Positions 14,593 through 22,645 are shown, numbered from the stretch's first letter. The stretch is DNA of 24,313 bases from Sporomusaceae bacterium (GCA_027492445.1 JAPUES010000064.1:1-24313), one strand, 5' to 3'. Notes: generated by a model not told the origin, from the letters alone. A program made the numbers and translations.

Positions 14593-15969
14593 TTATACAA
14601 TTTTTATTGTTAAGATTTTTTCCGTTTGGGAAGTCATCTTGCTACCTTCTGCCTGGCGATAACCTCCTACCCAAATAATACCCTTACTATCACAAATAAT
14701 CGGCGTAGAGTCCCGAGCTTCACGGGGAACTTTTGCGTCAATAAAAAAATCTTTTAGTTTTTTATTGCCATGAAAGCCGGAAGGCTGAAATTTATCACCG
14801 TCAAGACGACGGCGCACAAAGATAGGCGGCGATAAAGTAGACCAATCAAACACTCCAACATTAGCCTGATGAGCATGGTCAATTGCATCTGTAATTTCAG
14901 TACTGATCCTTATTCCAAGCTCAGGAATAGTAGTATCACCAGGAATTTCTAATTTTTGACCTGAATATTCTTTTTTAGTTGGTGGGATTATTTCATTCCC
15001 ACCTAGATACATGCCATCATAACTTTTATAAGCCACGAGTCCTGCAGGCAACTGAATCATACTGCCTACCCGTCCACTTGATAGCAATTCTAATAAGGTT
15101 TCGACATGATAAAAGTTAATTCCTTGCAAAGAGCCCTGTTTTTTTTCAATGGCTAGCCGAATAATTTCACGTTTGACAGCACTATGTATTGGCGCCATTT
15201 TTTTTGCCTCAATAAACAGTTTTCCCTGCTGGCAAGTAGCTACCTCGGACCACAACTCTTTTGCTGTCTTTTGGATAAAATCATGTTCCTCCCCCACGAT
15301 AGCAGCGGTACGACAAAGAGCATCCTTAATAGCAACATTATACTGTTTTTCTAGTTCTGGTAAAAGAGAAATTCGAATACGATTACGTAAATAATCTGTT
15401 TTAAGGTTAGAACTATCAAATTGAGGCTGTAAATTGTAGCACCTACAATATTCAATCACTTCTGCCTTACTTACTACTAACAACGGACGAATAATATTAT
15501 CACTACTAGGCTGCATCCCCCTAATCCCTGCACTTCCAGAGCCTCGCAGGAGATGAAGTAAAACCGTTTCTGCTTGATCATCCATATGATGGCCTGTCGC
15601 TATTTTAGCACCGCCAAGTTCCCTTGCAATACTGCGTAAATATTCATACCGAAGCTGACGTGCGGCATCTTGCGTGGACAATCCTGTTTCTTTTATAAAC
15701 TTTGGTACATCGATCGCCCTATGATAACAGACAATATGGTGACGCTTACAAAAGTCCACCACAAAAGCAGCCTCACTAGCGGATTCAGCACCACGAAACA
15801 TATGATCAACATGGGCCGCAAATATCTTAATATTATATTCTAAACGAAAGGTCTCAAACATATGCAATAAAGCTAAGGAATCAGGCCCGCCAGAGCAAGC
15901 TACTAGGATTTTTTCATTTTCAATCAGTAATTTATGCTTACTAATCCACCTTTTAACTTTTGTCAACAT
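14593..15969 (-). CDS. tilS: tRNA(Ile)-lysidine synthase
   Basis: Converts the wobble cytidine of the CAU-anticodon isoleucine tRNA to lysidine, making it read AUA. The 458-residue protein carries the PP-loop ATP site CSGGPDS (25-31), HVDHMFRG (about 53-60), GHHMDDQAETVLLHLLRGSG (about 144-163), and RNRIRISLLPELE near 200. A linker domain and the C-terminal TilS_C domain follow (about 385-458, VRRRLDGDKFQPSGFHGNKKLKDFFIDAKVP). The ATG at 15969 begins one base after the stop codon of the exporter gene thrE2, so the two are translationally coupled. The gene is essential in most bacteria. Confidence 0.97.
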   Translation of the reverse strand: MLTKVKRWISKHKLLIENEKILVACSGGPDSLALLHMFETFRLEYNIKIFAAHVDHMFRGAESASEAAFVVDFCKRHHIVCYHRAIDVPKFIKETGLSTQDAARQLRYEYLRSIARELGGAKIATGHHMDDQAETVLLHLLRGSGSAGIRGMQPSSDNIIRPLLVVSKAEVIEYCRCYNLQPQFDSSNLKTDYLRNRIRISLLPELEKQYNVAIKDALCRTAAIVGEEHDFIQKTAKELWSEVATCQQGKLFIEAKKMAPIHSAVKREIIRLAIEKKQGSLQGINFYHVETLLELLSSGRVGSMIQLPAGLVAYKSYDGMYLGGNEIIPPTKKEYSGQKLEIPGDTTIPELGIRISTEITDAIDHAHQANVGVFDWSTLSPPIFVRRRLDGDKFQPSGFHGNKKLKDFFIDAKVPREARDSTPIICDSKGIIWVGGYRQAEGSKMTSQTEKILTIKIV

Positions 15970-15970
15970 A

Positions 15971-16411
15971 TTAGCAATTACTCTCCGTCTTCTTATTTAC
16001 AGCCAAGCGAAATATAGTAGCACTCACGAAAATACCAAATGCAATGGCCCCACCCGTTAATAGAGTCTGCATCCCCATAGCTACACCGCTAGCATATTGC
16101 CCTTTGACCATATGGAGCATGGTAATATAAGCATCTCCGCCAGGTACTAAAGGAATAAAACCCGGAATAATAAAAATAGTCGCTGGGGTTTTTAGCACTC
16201 TAGATAAGCATTCCGCCATAATCCCTACGGCTATACTAGCAATAAAATCAGCCAATACCACTGTACCGCCAGCTAACATAGTATAATACATAATCAACCA
16301 CGCTACCACTCCTACTAAACTAGCATACACCAATAAGTTGCGTGGAATACGATACAATACCCCAATCGATGCCGAAACTAAAAATACGGCTATCAGCTTT
16401 AGCCCTAGCAT
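15971..16411 (-). CDS. ThrE-type exporter, small subunit (YjjB/ThrE_2 domain)
   Basis: A 146-residue membrane protein with about four or five helices, starting LKLIAVFLVSASIGVLYRIPRN and carrying the loop IIPGFIPLVPGGDAYITML typical of ThrE_2/YjjB. It pairs with the larger subunit at 16425-17186; in Corynebacterium ThrE the two halves are one protein exporting threonine and serine, while the E. coli YjjPB pair exports succinate, so the substrate is uncertain. Possible starts are ATGs at 16435 (overlapping the upstream gene by 11 bp, no ribosome site), 16420 (abutting GAGGTG) and 16411 (nine bases after GAGGTG, preferred). It is coupled to tilS by a one-base gap. Confidence 0.88.
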   Translation of the reverse strand: MLGLKLIAVFLVSASIGVLYRIPRNLLVYASLVGVVAWLIMYYTMLAGGTVVLADFIASIAVGIMAECLSRVLKTPATIFIIPGFIPLVPGGDAYITMLHMVKGQYASGVAMGMQTLLTGGAIAFGIFVSATIFRLAVNKKTESNC

Positions 16412-16424
16412 ACCGTCCATCACC

Positions 16425-17186
16425 TCACCATACATTTAAAGACAATACAATTACCACTCCCATTGTTACCGCTACCGAAGTTAAAACCGCTTCTAGGCCA
16501 CGGGATAATCCACTTAATAAATCTCCTGCAATCACATCACGTATGGCATTGGTAATGGCCACCCCCGGAACCAAGGGCATAATTCCGCCAATAATAACCG
16601 GATTCGAACCTAAATGTGGCCACAACAGATGTAATATACCGCCACAAAAACTCACTACCATACCACCTAGAAATTCAAACACAAAGGGTGGACCATTTAA
16701 TCGCGATACAACATGAGCAATATAACGTACCAACAGAGCGGCTATAAAGGCCGCTACTATTTCAAAAAAAAGTCCATTTTGCAATATGGCTGTACCGCCG
16801 CCAATAACTCCCGATGCCAGCATGGATGGCAATAATGAAAAACCTGTCCGTTCGCGGCTAATATGGTGCAGCCTAGTATTGGCATCCTGATATTCAATAC
16901 GCCCATCTACTAATCCTCTAGACAATTCATTGACTTTGGCAATACGATCAAGGTTGATAGTGCGATCTTTTACACGTCTCATAACCGTTAGAGAACGTCC
17001 GGCTGGTTCTGTTACCGTCAAGAACACCCCTGTAGGAATAACAAAGCTTTCTACTTTAAGGGCACCACAGGCCTTGGCCATGTGATCCATTGTTTCTTCC
17101 ACACGGTAGGTTTCTGCACCATTTTTCAGCATAATCTCACCAGCTAGCCCACTTAGTGCTACGATTTCCTCTAATAAGATACTCAA
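16425..17186 (-). CDS. ThrE-type exporter, large subunit (YjjP/ThrE domain)
   Basis: A 253-residue protein with a soluble N-terminal half carrying the family motif EIMLKNGAETYRVEETMD (about 17-34), then about five hydrophobic helices with GGGTAILQNG and GGIMPLVPGVAITNAIRD near 205-222. The duplicated LVPG loop also occurs in the small subunit. It is probably an exporter for threonine/serine or a dicarboxylate. The start is a TTG at 17186 with GGCGGTGAG close upstream; no better ATG is available. First gene of an exporter-tilS operon, downstream of the spoIIE terminator. In B. subtilis this interval holds yabS and yabT instead. Confidence 0.88.
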   Translation of the reverse strand: MSILLEEIVALSGLAGEIMLKNGAETYRVEETMDHMAKACGALKVESFVIPTGVFLTVTEPAGRSLTVMRRVKDRTINLDRIAKVNELSRGLVDGRIEYQDANTRLHHISRERTGFSLLPSMLASGVIGGGTAILQNGLFFEIVAAFIAALLVRYIAHVVSRLNGPPFVFEFLGGMVVSFCGGILHLLWPHLGSNPVIIGGIMPLVPGVAITNAIRDVIAGDLLSGLSRGLEAVLTSVAVTMGVVIVLSLNVW

Positions 17187-17265
17187 TCGCTCACCGCCTA
17201 TGCTCTTTTTTCCCTTTTATTCTCTTGTCACATTACCTTTTCCTGCAATGTCTTAAGGAATAGAT

Positions 17266-17307
17266 AAAAGTAATAGGGTTTGTCCGACAACAAACCCTAT
17301 TACTTTT
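17266..17307 (-). terminator. spoIIE terminator
   Basis: A perfect 18-bp stem (17266-17283 with 17290-17307) with a 6-base loop begins four bases beyond the spoIIE stop codon. The stem ends are AAAAG/CTTTT, so the last pairs supply the U-rich tail. Confidence 0.75.
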
Positions 17308-17310
17308 ATT

Positions 17311-19752
17311 TTAATGCCCACTCTCCACAATTTTCCCAATTATTACGGTCATATCATCTAGAACTTGATCACCCGACATTTTTTTTGCTTGCATTAAAAT
17401 CCTACTAGCCAATACCTGAGGATCTCCATTACCAGTCTGCCTCAGGAAATTGGCTAACCAATTCCCTTTATCTAACTTACTTTGCGGTACATCAATAATA
17501 CCATCACTAACCATTACAATAAAATCACCAGCAACTGCAAAAGCTTTTATTGGTTGAATTTCAATTTGCTCTAGAATACCAACGGGCAAAGATGTAGATG
17601 TAACGGTTGCCACTTCACCAACCCGTTTAATAAAGCTAGGCGCAGAACCGATTTTTAAAAACTCTATTTCTCCTGAATAAGTATCAATAATTCCAATATC
17701 AATTGTCACAAAGGATTCTTCTGGCGAACGAAGTAGTAACATAGAGTTTACCGTCTTTACCGCTACATCCGTATCAAAGCCCGCAACTAATAGTTTTTGC
17801 AAAAAATCAATTGCCGTTTTACTTTGCTGCTGGGCTTGACTGCCAATACCCATACCGTCGCTCAGCACTAATGCGATCCTACCTTTGTTTAGCTCCATCA
17901 CAGCATGACTATCTCCGCATACTTCTTGCCCATCTTTGGCGCAGCTTGCTATTCCTATCTCAATATGAAACCGTTTCACTGTTTCCATTGTTAATTTACA
18001 TTTTTGTTCCGCTCGTTTATTGCCACACTCTGCATGTAAGGTCATTTTTTCTTTCATTAAGCCGGATATCATAGGCAAAAGGGTATTGGCACATTCTCGG
18101 TTGCCATTACAGGGGGGCTTACTTATTTCAACTACACCTTTCTTCAAGGGGTCTGTCACCCGTACTGTCGTAAGTTGACAGCCAAGTTTCAAGGCTTTTT
18201 CCCGAAAGTTTGAAGCCAACTGATGTTCTGAGCAGTCTTCTTTGCCAATCTCATAAGCTAAACTACCAACAATACTACTGACAGCTTTCATCTGTTCCGT
18301 AATCATTTGCTTGTTATCGATAAGTTTTTTCTGCCATAACCCTAAGGTGTGATTGCGCTCGGTTACCAGATTAATAGTATTTAGCAAATCTTGCTGCCTA
18401 ATACAGTTTTCCCTAAACACCTTAGGAATATTATGTTTTTCCAAAGTATTTGTTTTAACTTGTCCGACCATCTCTAAAATTCCATTATAGGTGCGATAAA
18501 AATCAGCCTCCCAACAATGAGATCGCTTCGTACAATCAAAACAAATTTGTTCCCCAACAGCAGTTAGCGTTTTCGCCAACTGATCATCATGAATCTTTAC
18601 CACTGTATCTGTCGTAATTTTCCCAAATTCCTTCCCTAAATCTTTAAACACTTCAGCAATACTATTTATTTTATCCACTACTTCTTGCGTTTGCGGATTA
18701 AAAGCCTGGCTTACCTCCTCCTGCCGGCATGTAGCAGCTTGGCACATTGCTAAACTACTACTTGGCAGCAATAAAAACATTCCTCCCGCAATGATGCACT
18801 CTATTAGCGTTTTTCCTAGTTGTCCATCTTGTCCAAAATATAACGTAGTAATCGCGCTCCCCAAAAAAAATCCTACTATAACTGCCAATTTCTTAAAGCC
18901 TCGAAACACGCCAGCGAAGACACCAGCTAACGCATATAAAGAAACGGCCAAGGTTGCATTACCATCACTAATTCCCACAACTAAACCAATCACCACACCC
19001 ATTACCCCACTGTGCCCAGCCCCACCCGTCAAAGCTACCACCATAATCAGTATGCTTCCAATTATGTTACGTATGCTATACTCTGCTATTCCTATATTAC
19101 CGATTCCCGCCACTGCCATAGCTAGCAATATAACCACGCAGCTTAGGCGCTCACTCCTTAAGTTCTGCTCCAAAAACAGTACCTTACTATTTTTTAATAA
19201 AGGAATACAATAGGTAAAAATATAGGACATTAGCATACATATTCCAGCTTCAAATAATACCAATACAGTATTATACAAGGTAGATTCCTTACATAGGCTA
19301 ACAAGAAATCCAATACATAAAACGCAAACAAACGCAAATATGGGCATTATTACTATATTTTTACGTACATGCGAAAGCTTGTCTGCCCACAAATAGTATA
19401 GACCTATAGTAGAAGCATAAATAGCCAGTTCATAATAGTATCCACTTGAAAACACTCCGCTCATAGCCCAGAATCCAACAATAGGGGCTTTTTTACGATC
19501 AACTTGTACTACAGCCGCAAAAAAAGCTAATCCTGCCGGAGCAAATTCCCCCATCACCAGCAATCGCCCTAGTAAAAAAGCCAACATACTAAATAGTGCA
19601 TTTTCACCCCATACTAGCGACAAGAATACAGCGTAGCCCTTCTGCAGCATCTCCCTAATAGGCAGCTTTCGTAAACTTCTGTTCTTCTTACTAATTGGTG
19701 GTTGGGAACTTAACATTTCAGCGGGCATTGCAACAACCGTCACCTTTGGCAT
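17311..19752 (-). CDS. spoIIE: Stage II sporulation protein E, serine phosphatase
   Basis: A septum-located PP2C-type phosphatase that dephosphorylates SpoIIAA to activate sigma F in the forespore; it also interacts with FtsZ. The product of 813 residues is close to the Bacillus length (827). The first ~330 residues contain about ten hydrophobic helices. A central region (about 345-590) contains ICFDCTKRSHCWEADFY and other cysteines. The C-terminal PP2C domain has GDSH, SDGMGIGSQA near residue 630 and SDGIID near 750, the metal-binding aspartates. The ATG at 19752 is preferred, eight bases after AGAGGT; the ATG at 19758 is too close to that site. Flanked by yabR and tilS as in Bacillus. A possible Spo0A box lies upstream at 19853-19862. 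Confidence 0.97.
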   Translation of the reverse strand: MPKVTVVAMPAEMLSSQPPISKKNRSLRKLPIREMLQKGYAVFLSLVWGENALFSMLAFLLGRLLVMGEFAPAGLAFFAAVVQVDRKKAPIVGFWAMSGVFSSGYYYELAIYASTIGLYYLWADKLSHVRKNIVIMPIFAFVCVLCIGFLVSLCKESTLYNTVLVLFEAGICMLMSYIFTYCIPLLKNSKVLFLEQNLRSERLSCVVILLAMAVAGIGNIGIAEYSIRNIIGSILIMVVALTGGAGHSGVMGVVIGLVVGISDGNATLAVSLYALAGVFAGVFRGFKKLAVIVGFFLGSAITTLYFGQDGQLGKTLIECIIAGGMFLLLPSSSLAMCQAATCRQEEVSQAFNPQTQEVVDKINSIAEVFKDLGKEFGKITTDTVVKIHDDQLAKTLTAVGEQICFDCTKRSHCWEADFYRTYNGILEMVGQVKTNTLEKHNIPKVFRENCIRQQDLLNTINLVTERNHTLGLWQKKLIDNKQMITEQMKAVSSIVGSLAYEIGKEDCSEHQLASNFREKALKLGCQLTTVRVTDPLKKGVVEISKPPCNGNRECANTLLPMISGLMKEKMTLHAECGNKRAEQKCKLTMETVKRFHIEIGIASCAKDGQEVCGDSHAVMELNKGRIALVLSDGMGIGSQAQQQSKTAIDFLQKLLVAGFDTDVAVKTVNSMLLLRSPEESFVTIDIGIIDTYSGEIEFLKIGSAPSFIKRVGEVATVTSTSLPVGILEQIEIQPIKAFAVAGDFIVMVSDGIIDVPQSKLDKGNWLANFLRQTGNGDPQVLASRILMQAKKMSGDQVLDDMTVIIGKIVESGH

Positions 19753-19852
19753 AATCATGCACCTCTACTTATATAATATTAAGATACAGTCTAATCACCT
19801 TATGAGAGGTAAAAACACCGCTTTATAATTTTACATAAATTGGCAATCTTTT

Positions 19853-19862
19853 TTTGTCTAAA
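19853..19862 (+). promoter_or_regulatory. Possible Spo0A box upstream of spoIIE
   Basis: TTTGTCTAAA differs at one position from the 0A-box core TTTGTCGAAA and lies about 100 bases upstream of spoIIE, which is Spo0A-controlled in Bacillus. A single imperfect site is weak evidence. Confidence 0.3.
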
Positions 19863-19912
19863 TAGGTTTATAGCAATAAAAAAAATAACGACATCTTCTA
19901 CAATAAAATAAC

Positions 19913-19945
19913 AAAAAGAGCATTCCTTGAGAGAATGCTCTTTTT
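19913..19945. terminator. Second, bidirectional terminator after yabR
   Basis: A perfect 13-bp stem AAAAAGAGCATTC/GAATGCTCTTTTT with a 7-base loop, giving a T-tract on either strand. It lies 34 bases beyond the first yabR terminator and just upstream of the spoIIE leader, insulating the two. Confidence 0.75.
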
Positions 19946-19978
19946 GCAAAATTTCTTCTTATATCTCCATTTAAAAAT

Positions 19979-20010
19979 AGGAATAGCTTGACAAAAGCCA
20001 AGCCATTCCT
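19979..20010 (-). terminator. yabR terminator
   Basis: On the minus strand AGGAATGGCTTG pairs with CAAGCTATTCCT (one G-U), with an 8-base loop and ATTTTT after it. It begins 7 bases beyond the yabR stop codon. Confidence 0.75.
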
Positions 20011-20016
20011 AACTAT

Positions 20017-20469
20017 TTAACCTGGAGAACGAGCAGCGCCACGCCCGCCACGTTTGGATTCTGTATTGCGTTTCAAATCGCCAAGACGTTCATCACTATC
20101 TTTTAGAAATTTAGTCAATTTATCCTCAAAGGATGGTGCATTTACTTTGCCAAAACGTCGATTATCGTTGATCGGTGCTCTCCTTGGCATCGGACTAGGA
20201 GCAGGACTCGGAATAGGACTTGGAATTGGACTTGGCGGTTGAAGTTGTTTAATAGACAACCCGATTTTCCCGCGTTCATCAATTGATAAGACTTTAACCT
20301 TTACATTATCTTGTTCTTTAAGAAAATCCTTCACATCACGAACATATACATCTGCAACTTCCGAGATATGAATGAGACCTACCTTTCCTCCAGGCAGTTC
20401 TACAAATGCCCCAAAATTTGTAATACCTGTCACAACGCCCTCAACCACACTGCCAACTTCAATGGACAT
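20017..20469 (-). CDS. yabR: S1-domain RNA-binding protein YabR
   Basis: A 150-residue protein with a single N-terminal S1/OB-fold (about 1-75): GSVVEGVVTGITNFGAFVEL, GLIHISEV and GKIGLSIKQL are diagnostic of S1 RNA-binding domains. A proline-serine linker (about 76-96) follows, built from four 12-bp repeats. The tail is charged and ends in an RGG-like stretch (KRGGRGAARSPG) that could add RNA affinity. YabR homologues sit between divIC and spoIIE in many spore formers. The function is unproven; a role in RNA metabolism or translation is assumed. The ATG at 20469 is used, with GGGGGAAG upstream, but a TTG at 20478 is also possible. A near-consensus promoter precedes it. Confidence 0.92.
   Translation of the reverse strand: MSIEVGSVVEGVVTGITNFGAFVELPGGKVGLIHISEVADVYVRDVKDFLKEQDNVKVKVLSIDERGKIGLSIKQLQPPSPIPSPIPSPAPSPMPRRAPINDNRRFGKVNAPSFEDKLTKFLKDSDERLGDLKRNTESKRGGRGAARSPG
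20186..20233 (-). repeat. Four 12-bp tandem repeats in yabR linker
   Basis: Units beginning at 20186, 20198, 20210 and 20222 share the pattern GGNNNNGGACTN on the plus strand and encode imperfect Pro-Ser-Pro-X units. The copy number could vary between strains by slippage without shifting the frame. Confidence 0.8.
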
Positions 20470-20512
20470 GCTAATCAAACTTCCCCCTTAAAAAACTATG
20501 TTTTTCAACCAT

Positions 20513-20542
20513 ATTATACCCTTGCCACCGAAAAGGTGTCAA
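20513..20542 (-). promoter_or_regulatory. yabR promoter, near consensus
   Basis: The minus strand has perfect -35 TTGACA (20537-20542) and -10 TATAAT (20513-20518) hexamers with an 18-bp spacer, between divIC and yabR. Strong vegetative (sigma A) expression is expected. Confidence 0.75.
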
Positions 20543-20558
20543 GGAAAGGCACCACAAA

Positions 20559-20846
20559 TTATTTTTTATCTCTTATCATATAAGGAAATTCACCTGGTTT
20601 TACCAGACCCAATTCCTCGCGCGCTAGTTTTTCTACATATTTTCGATCATGTAATGCTGCACGTTCTTCCTTCAAGGCAGTATTCATTTGCTGCGATTGT
20701 GCAAGTTGCACACGAACAGAGTCAGCCTCATTATTAATTGCGTTTAATTGACTTTGCTGACCAACGCATAAATAGATAAAATAAAGGCTAAGTACAATTG
20801 CTATGAGGTTAAACCATTTAATACGATATTTATAAGTACCTTGCAT
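20559..20846 (-). CDS. divIC: Septum formation initiator, DivIC/FtsB family
   Basis: A small bitopic division protein of 95 residues: short basic cytoplasmic start, one membrane helix (about 12-29, FNLIAIVLSLYFIYLCVG), then a coiled coil (about 30-66) and the family end motif YVEKLAREELGLVKPGE (about 70-86). In Bacillus it forms the FtsL-DivIB-DivIC complex in the divisome. The ATG at 20846 follows GTGGTGGTG, a modest ribosome site. The gene lies 124 bp downstream of yabQ. No clear promoter was identified in that gap, although a TATTATAT stretch is present. Confidence 0.93.
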   Translation of the reverse strand: MQGTYKYRIKWFNLIAIVLSLYFIYLCVGQQSQLNAINNEADSVRVQLAQSQQMNTALKEERAALHDRKYVEKLAREELGLVKPGEFPYMIRDKK

Positions 20847-20970
20847 GAATCACACCACCACAACGCTCTTTCGAAAGATATTTGTAGAAATTAATACCTA
20901 TCGTTTATTCGCCAACTATATAATACATTCCTCTTTTTTTAAAAAAATACTTCATGATAACAATACCTTT

Positions 20971-21435
20971 TCATTCATCACTAGGTGGTTTGGGATAGAG
21001 GGCCTCATACCACCCCTTACACTTGCCACAAGCAAACAATATTGGCCAACTTATGAATCGGATACCATATGCCCCCGGTTTTAAAACAGCAGTAATAAAG
21101 ATCCTTCTCAGCATCCCTGCAATCCTTATTATTAACCTGACAATTATATACAATAAACGAATTGCATGCCGACTGAGAAGGTTATAATATACGCCAAGAC
21201 CACTTATTATGCCAATAAAAACGTAAAATCTCAATTCTCCCCAATTGCTTGCCAGCAAAGCAACAAATACAACGGTCGTAGCAATTAACCAATATAATAA
21301 ATCCGTAAACCAAGTAATTACTTTAGTAAGGGCAAAAGCACCACGCATCACCCGATAACAATCAAATAACATTCCCAGCACCATACCTGTTACTACTGTA
21401 ATTGCGAATGTAACAATCTGACTAGTAAGTTCCAC
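20971..21435 (-). CDS. yabQ: Spore cortex biosynthesis protein YabQ
   Basis: A membrane protein needed for spore cortex formation, localised to the forespore membrane in Bacillus. The 154-residue product has hydrophobic segments at about 5-24, 41-63 and 68-84, the typical early motif GMVLGMLFDCYRVMRG, and a hydrophobic, arginine-rich C-terminal half. The start is a GTG at 21435 preceded by GGAGG seven bases upstream. The ribosome site overlaps the end of the lytic transglycosylase gene, four bases away, so the two are coupled. Assignment rests on sequence and on position between yabP and divIC. Confidence 0.88.
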   Translation of the reverse strand: MELTSQIVTFAITVVTGMVLGMLFDCYRVMRGAFALTKVITWFTDLLYWLIATTVVFVALLASNWGELRFYVFIGIISGLGVYYNLLSRHAIRLLYIIVRLIIRIAGMLRRIFITAVLKPGAYGIRFISWPILFACGKCKGWYEALYPKPPSDE

Positions 21436-21439
21436 TGCC

Positions 21440-22189
21440 TCACCTCCACAACCAAGAGGATTGGTATTTAAACAATCGCCATGCTGTCCACAACATAACT
21501 ACTACCACCACGACCAAGCACCAACCAATTATTTTATGGGCTTTATCCCACTGTTTATTCAGGGAAGCAGTAGGATAATACATAGTGAGCCCTTTTCCTT
21601 CATACCAATATTGAATTATATGTTCCGTATAATGTATTGTTTCTTCATAAGGAGGCATCCCACCATAGCGGTCTACTGCCCCTGGACCTGCATTATAGGC
21701 AGCTAAGGCTAGTACCATATTACCATGGTACTTTTTTAATAACTGCCCAAGATAATGGATCCCGATTTGAATGTTAAGATCTACATTATAATAACATTCA
21801 CTACTACATTCCCCTTTATGCCGAGCACTGCAAACCTTTATTTCATTATTGACCTGCCGCCAAGTAGCAGGCATAATTTGCATTACTCCATAAGCACCCG
21901 CTGACGATAAGGCTCGGTTTTGAAAGGAACTTTCTGCTTGAATGACGCTAGCAATAATCTTGGGGTTTATGCCTTCCTTACGGGCATAATAATTAATCTT
22001 CTCCCCATAAGGTACTCTTATATCAACATCCTCTAGATTGTAGGCACTTTGATTAAACGTCTCCCAAACTAAAGTATGATCTCGATTGGCCATATATCCA
22101 GTAAAGCCATAAGCTGCTAATTGTAACGAAAAAAAAACGAGGACAATGTGCCAGACTCCTAGCAACCTTGACCGCAAGCTATACAGCAC
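21440..22189 (-). CDS. Membrane-anchored lytic transglycosylase (SLT domain)
   Basis: Cleaves the glycan strands of peptidoglycan to 1,6-anhydro-MurNAc ends. The 249-residue product has an N-terminal hydrophobic helix (about 12-31), an SLT domain (about 60-200) with ASVIQAESSF (catalytic Glu86), SSAGAYGVMQIMPATW (95-110) and LALAAYNAGPGAV (160-172), and unusually a second hydrophobic helix near the C terminus (about 219-238). A short three-cysteine insertion (Cys120, Cys128, Cys132) sits after the MQIMPAT motif. It lies between yabP and yabQ, where Bacillus has no gene, and is coupled to yabQ, so a role in spore cortex or engulfment peptidoglycan is inferred. The GTG at 22189 is very close to GGAAGGA; a TTG at 22177 is an alternative. 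Confidence 0.88.
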   Translation of the reverse strand: MLYSLRSRLLGVWHIVLVFFSLQLAAYGFTGYMANRDHTLVWETFNQSAYNLEDVDIRVPYGEKINYYARKEGINPKIIASVIQAESSFQNRALSSAGAYGVMQIMPATWRQVNNEIKVCSARHKGECSSECYYNVDLNIQIGIHYLGQLLKKYHGNMVLALAAYNAGPGAVDRYGGMPPYEETIHYTEHIIQYWYEGKGLTMYYPTASLNKQWDKAHKIIGWCLVVVVVVMLWTAWRLFKYQSSWLWR

Positions 22190-22202
22190 TCCTTCCCGTT
22201 TC

Positions 22203-22484
22203 TTATTTTAAGAATCTTTCTAATAAGCCTTTTTTCCCATGACTAGCATCATCATAGGAAATGCTTTTCACTAGACCATCAACGACAACATTGCTTTTAT
22301 CTAAATTCAGCTTCTTAATATTAAGCCCTTCCCCTTTAACAATCAGCATTCCCTGCTCTGTTTCCATTACTATTTCCTTCTCGTCATAGCTTCCTAAGCT
22401 AAGTACACCATCAATGTTCATTTCTTCACGATCGCACAAGGTCACCTGATGCCGCCAAGCGGGTGTTTTATTATCTATTGTCAT
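22203..22484 (-). CDS. yabP: Sporulation protein YabP
   Basis: A small 93-residue protein of the YabP/YqfC family, made in the mother cell under sigma E and required with YabQ for spore formation in Bacillus. The beta-rich pattern VTLCDREEMNIDGVLSLGSYDEKEIVMET followed by IVKGEGLNIKKLNLDKSNVVVDGLVKSISY is characteristic. The ATG at 22484 is seven bases after AAGGAGG and is preferred to the ATG at 22490, only one base from it. First gene of the cluster yabP-transglycosylase-yabQ. A possible sigma E promoter lies at 22520-22549. Confidence 0.92.
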   Translation of the reverse strand: MTIDNKTPAWRHQVTLCDREEMNIDGVLSLGSYDEKEIVMETEQGMLIVKGEGLNIKKLNLDKSNVVVDGLVKSISYDDASHGKKGLLERFLK

Positions 22485-22519
22485 AGCCATTCCTCCTTAG
22501 ATGCTTATTATTCAGTGTA

Positions 22520-22549
22520 TATATATGTCTGTTACTGGGAAAATAGTAC
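22520..22549 (-). promoter_or_regulatory. Possible sigma E promoter of yabP
   Basis: The minus strand has GTACTATT (22542-22549), a 14-bp spacer and CATATATA (22520-22527), resembling the sigma E elements GTCATATT and CATACAAT imperfectly, about 36 bases before yabP. Confidence 0.35.
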
Positions 22550-22571
22550 AAATAAAGTCTATAGCGTACAC

Positions 22572-22645
22572 CATAGAAAACTTGGCTTGCCCTAAGCCAT
22601 AGTTGCCCTTGCTTGGAGTCGGAAAGTGTTATACTTTCTGATTCC
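22572..22645 (+). repeat. Dispersed structured repeat, copy 3, in leader of 22682
   Basis: A 74-bp copy of the repeat, here on the same strand as, and 36 bases upstream of, the small membrane protein gene, so it may form its 5' leader. The 3' hairpin (22615-22627 with 22633-22645) keeps 13 pairs, two of them G-U in the plus-strand RNA. The 5' element can fold as GGCTT/AAGCC. Confidence 0.8.

Noticed and set aside
18791..19213. A 140-codon plus-strand open frame opposite spoIIE
   Set aside because: Antisense to the membrane segments of spoIIE; low-complexity product with no ribosome site.
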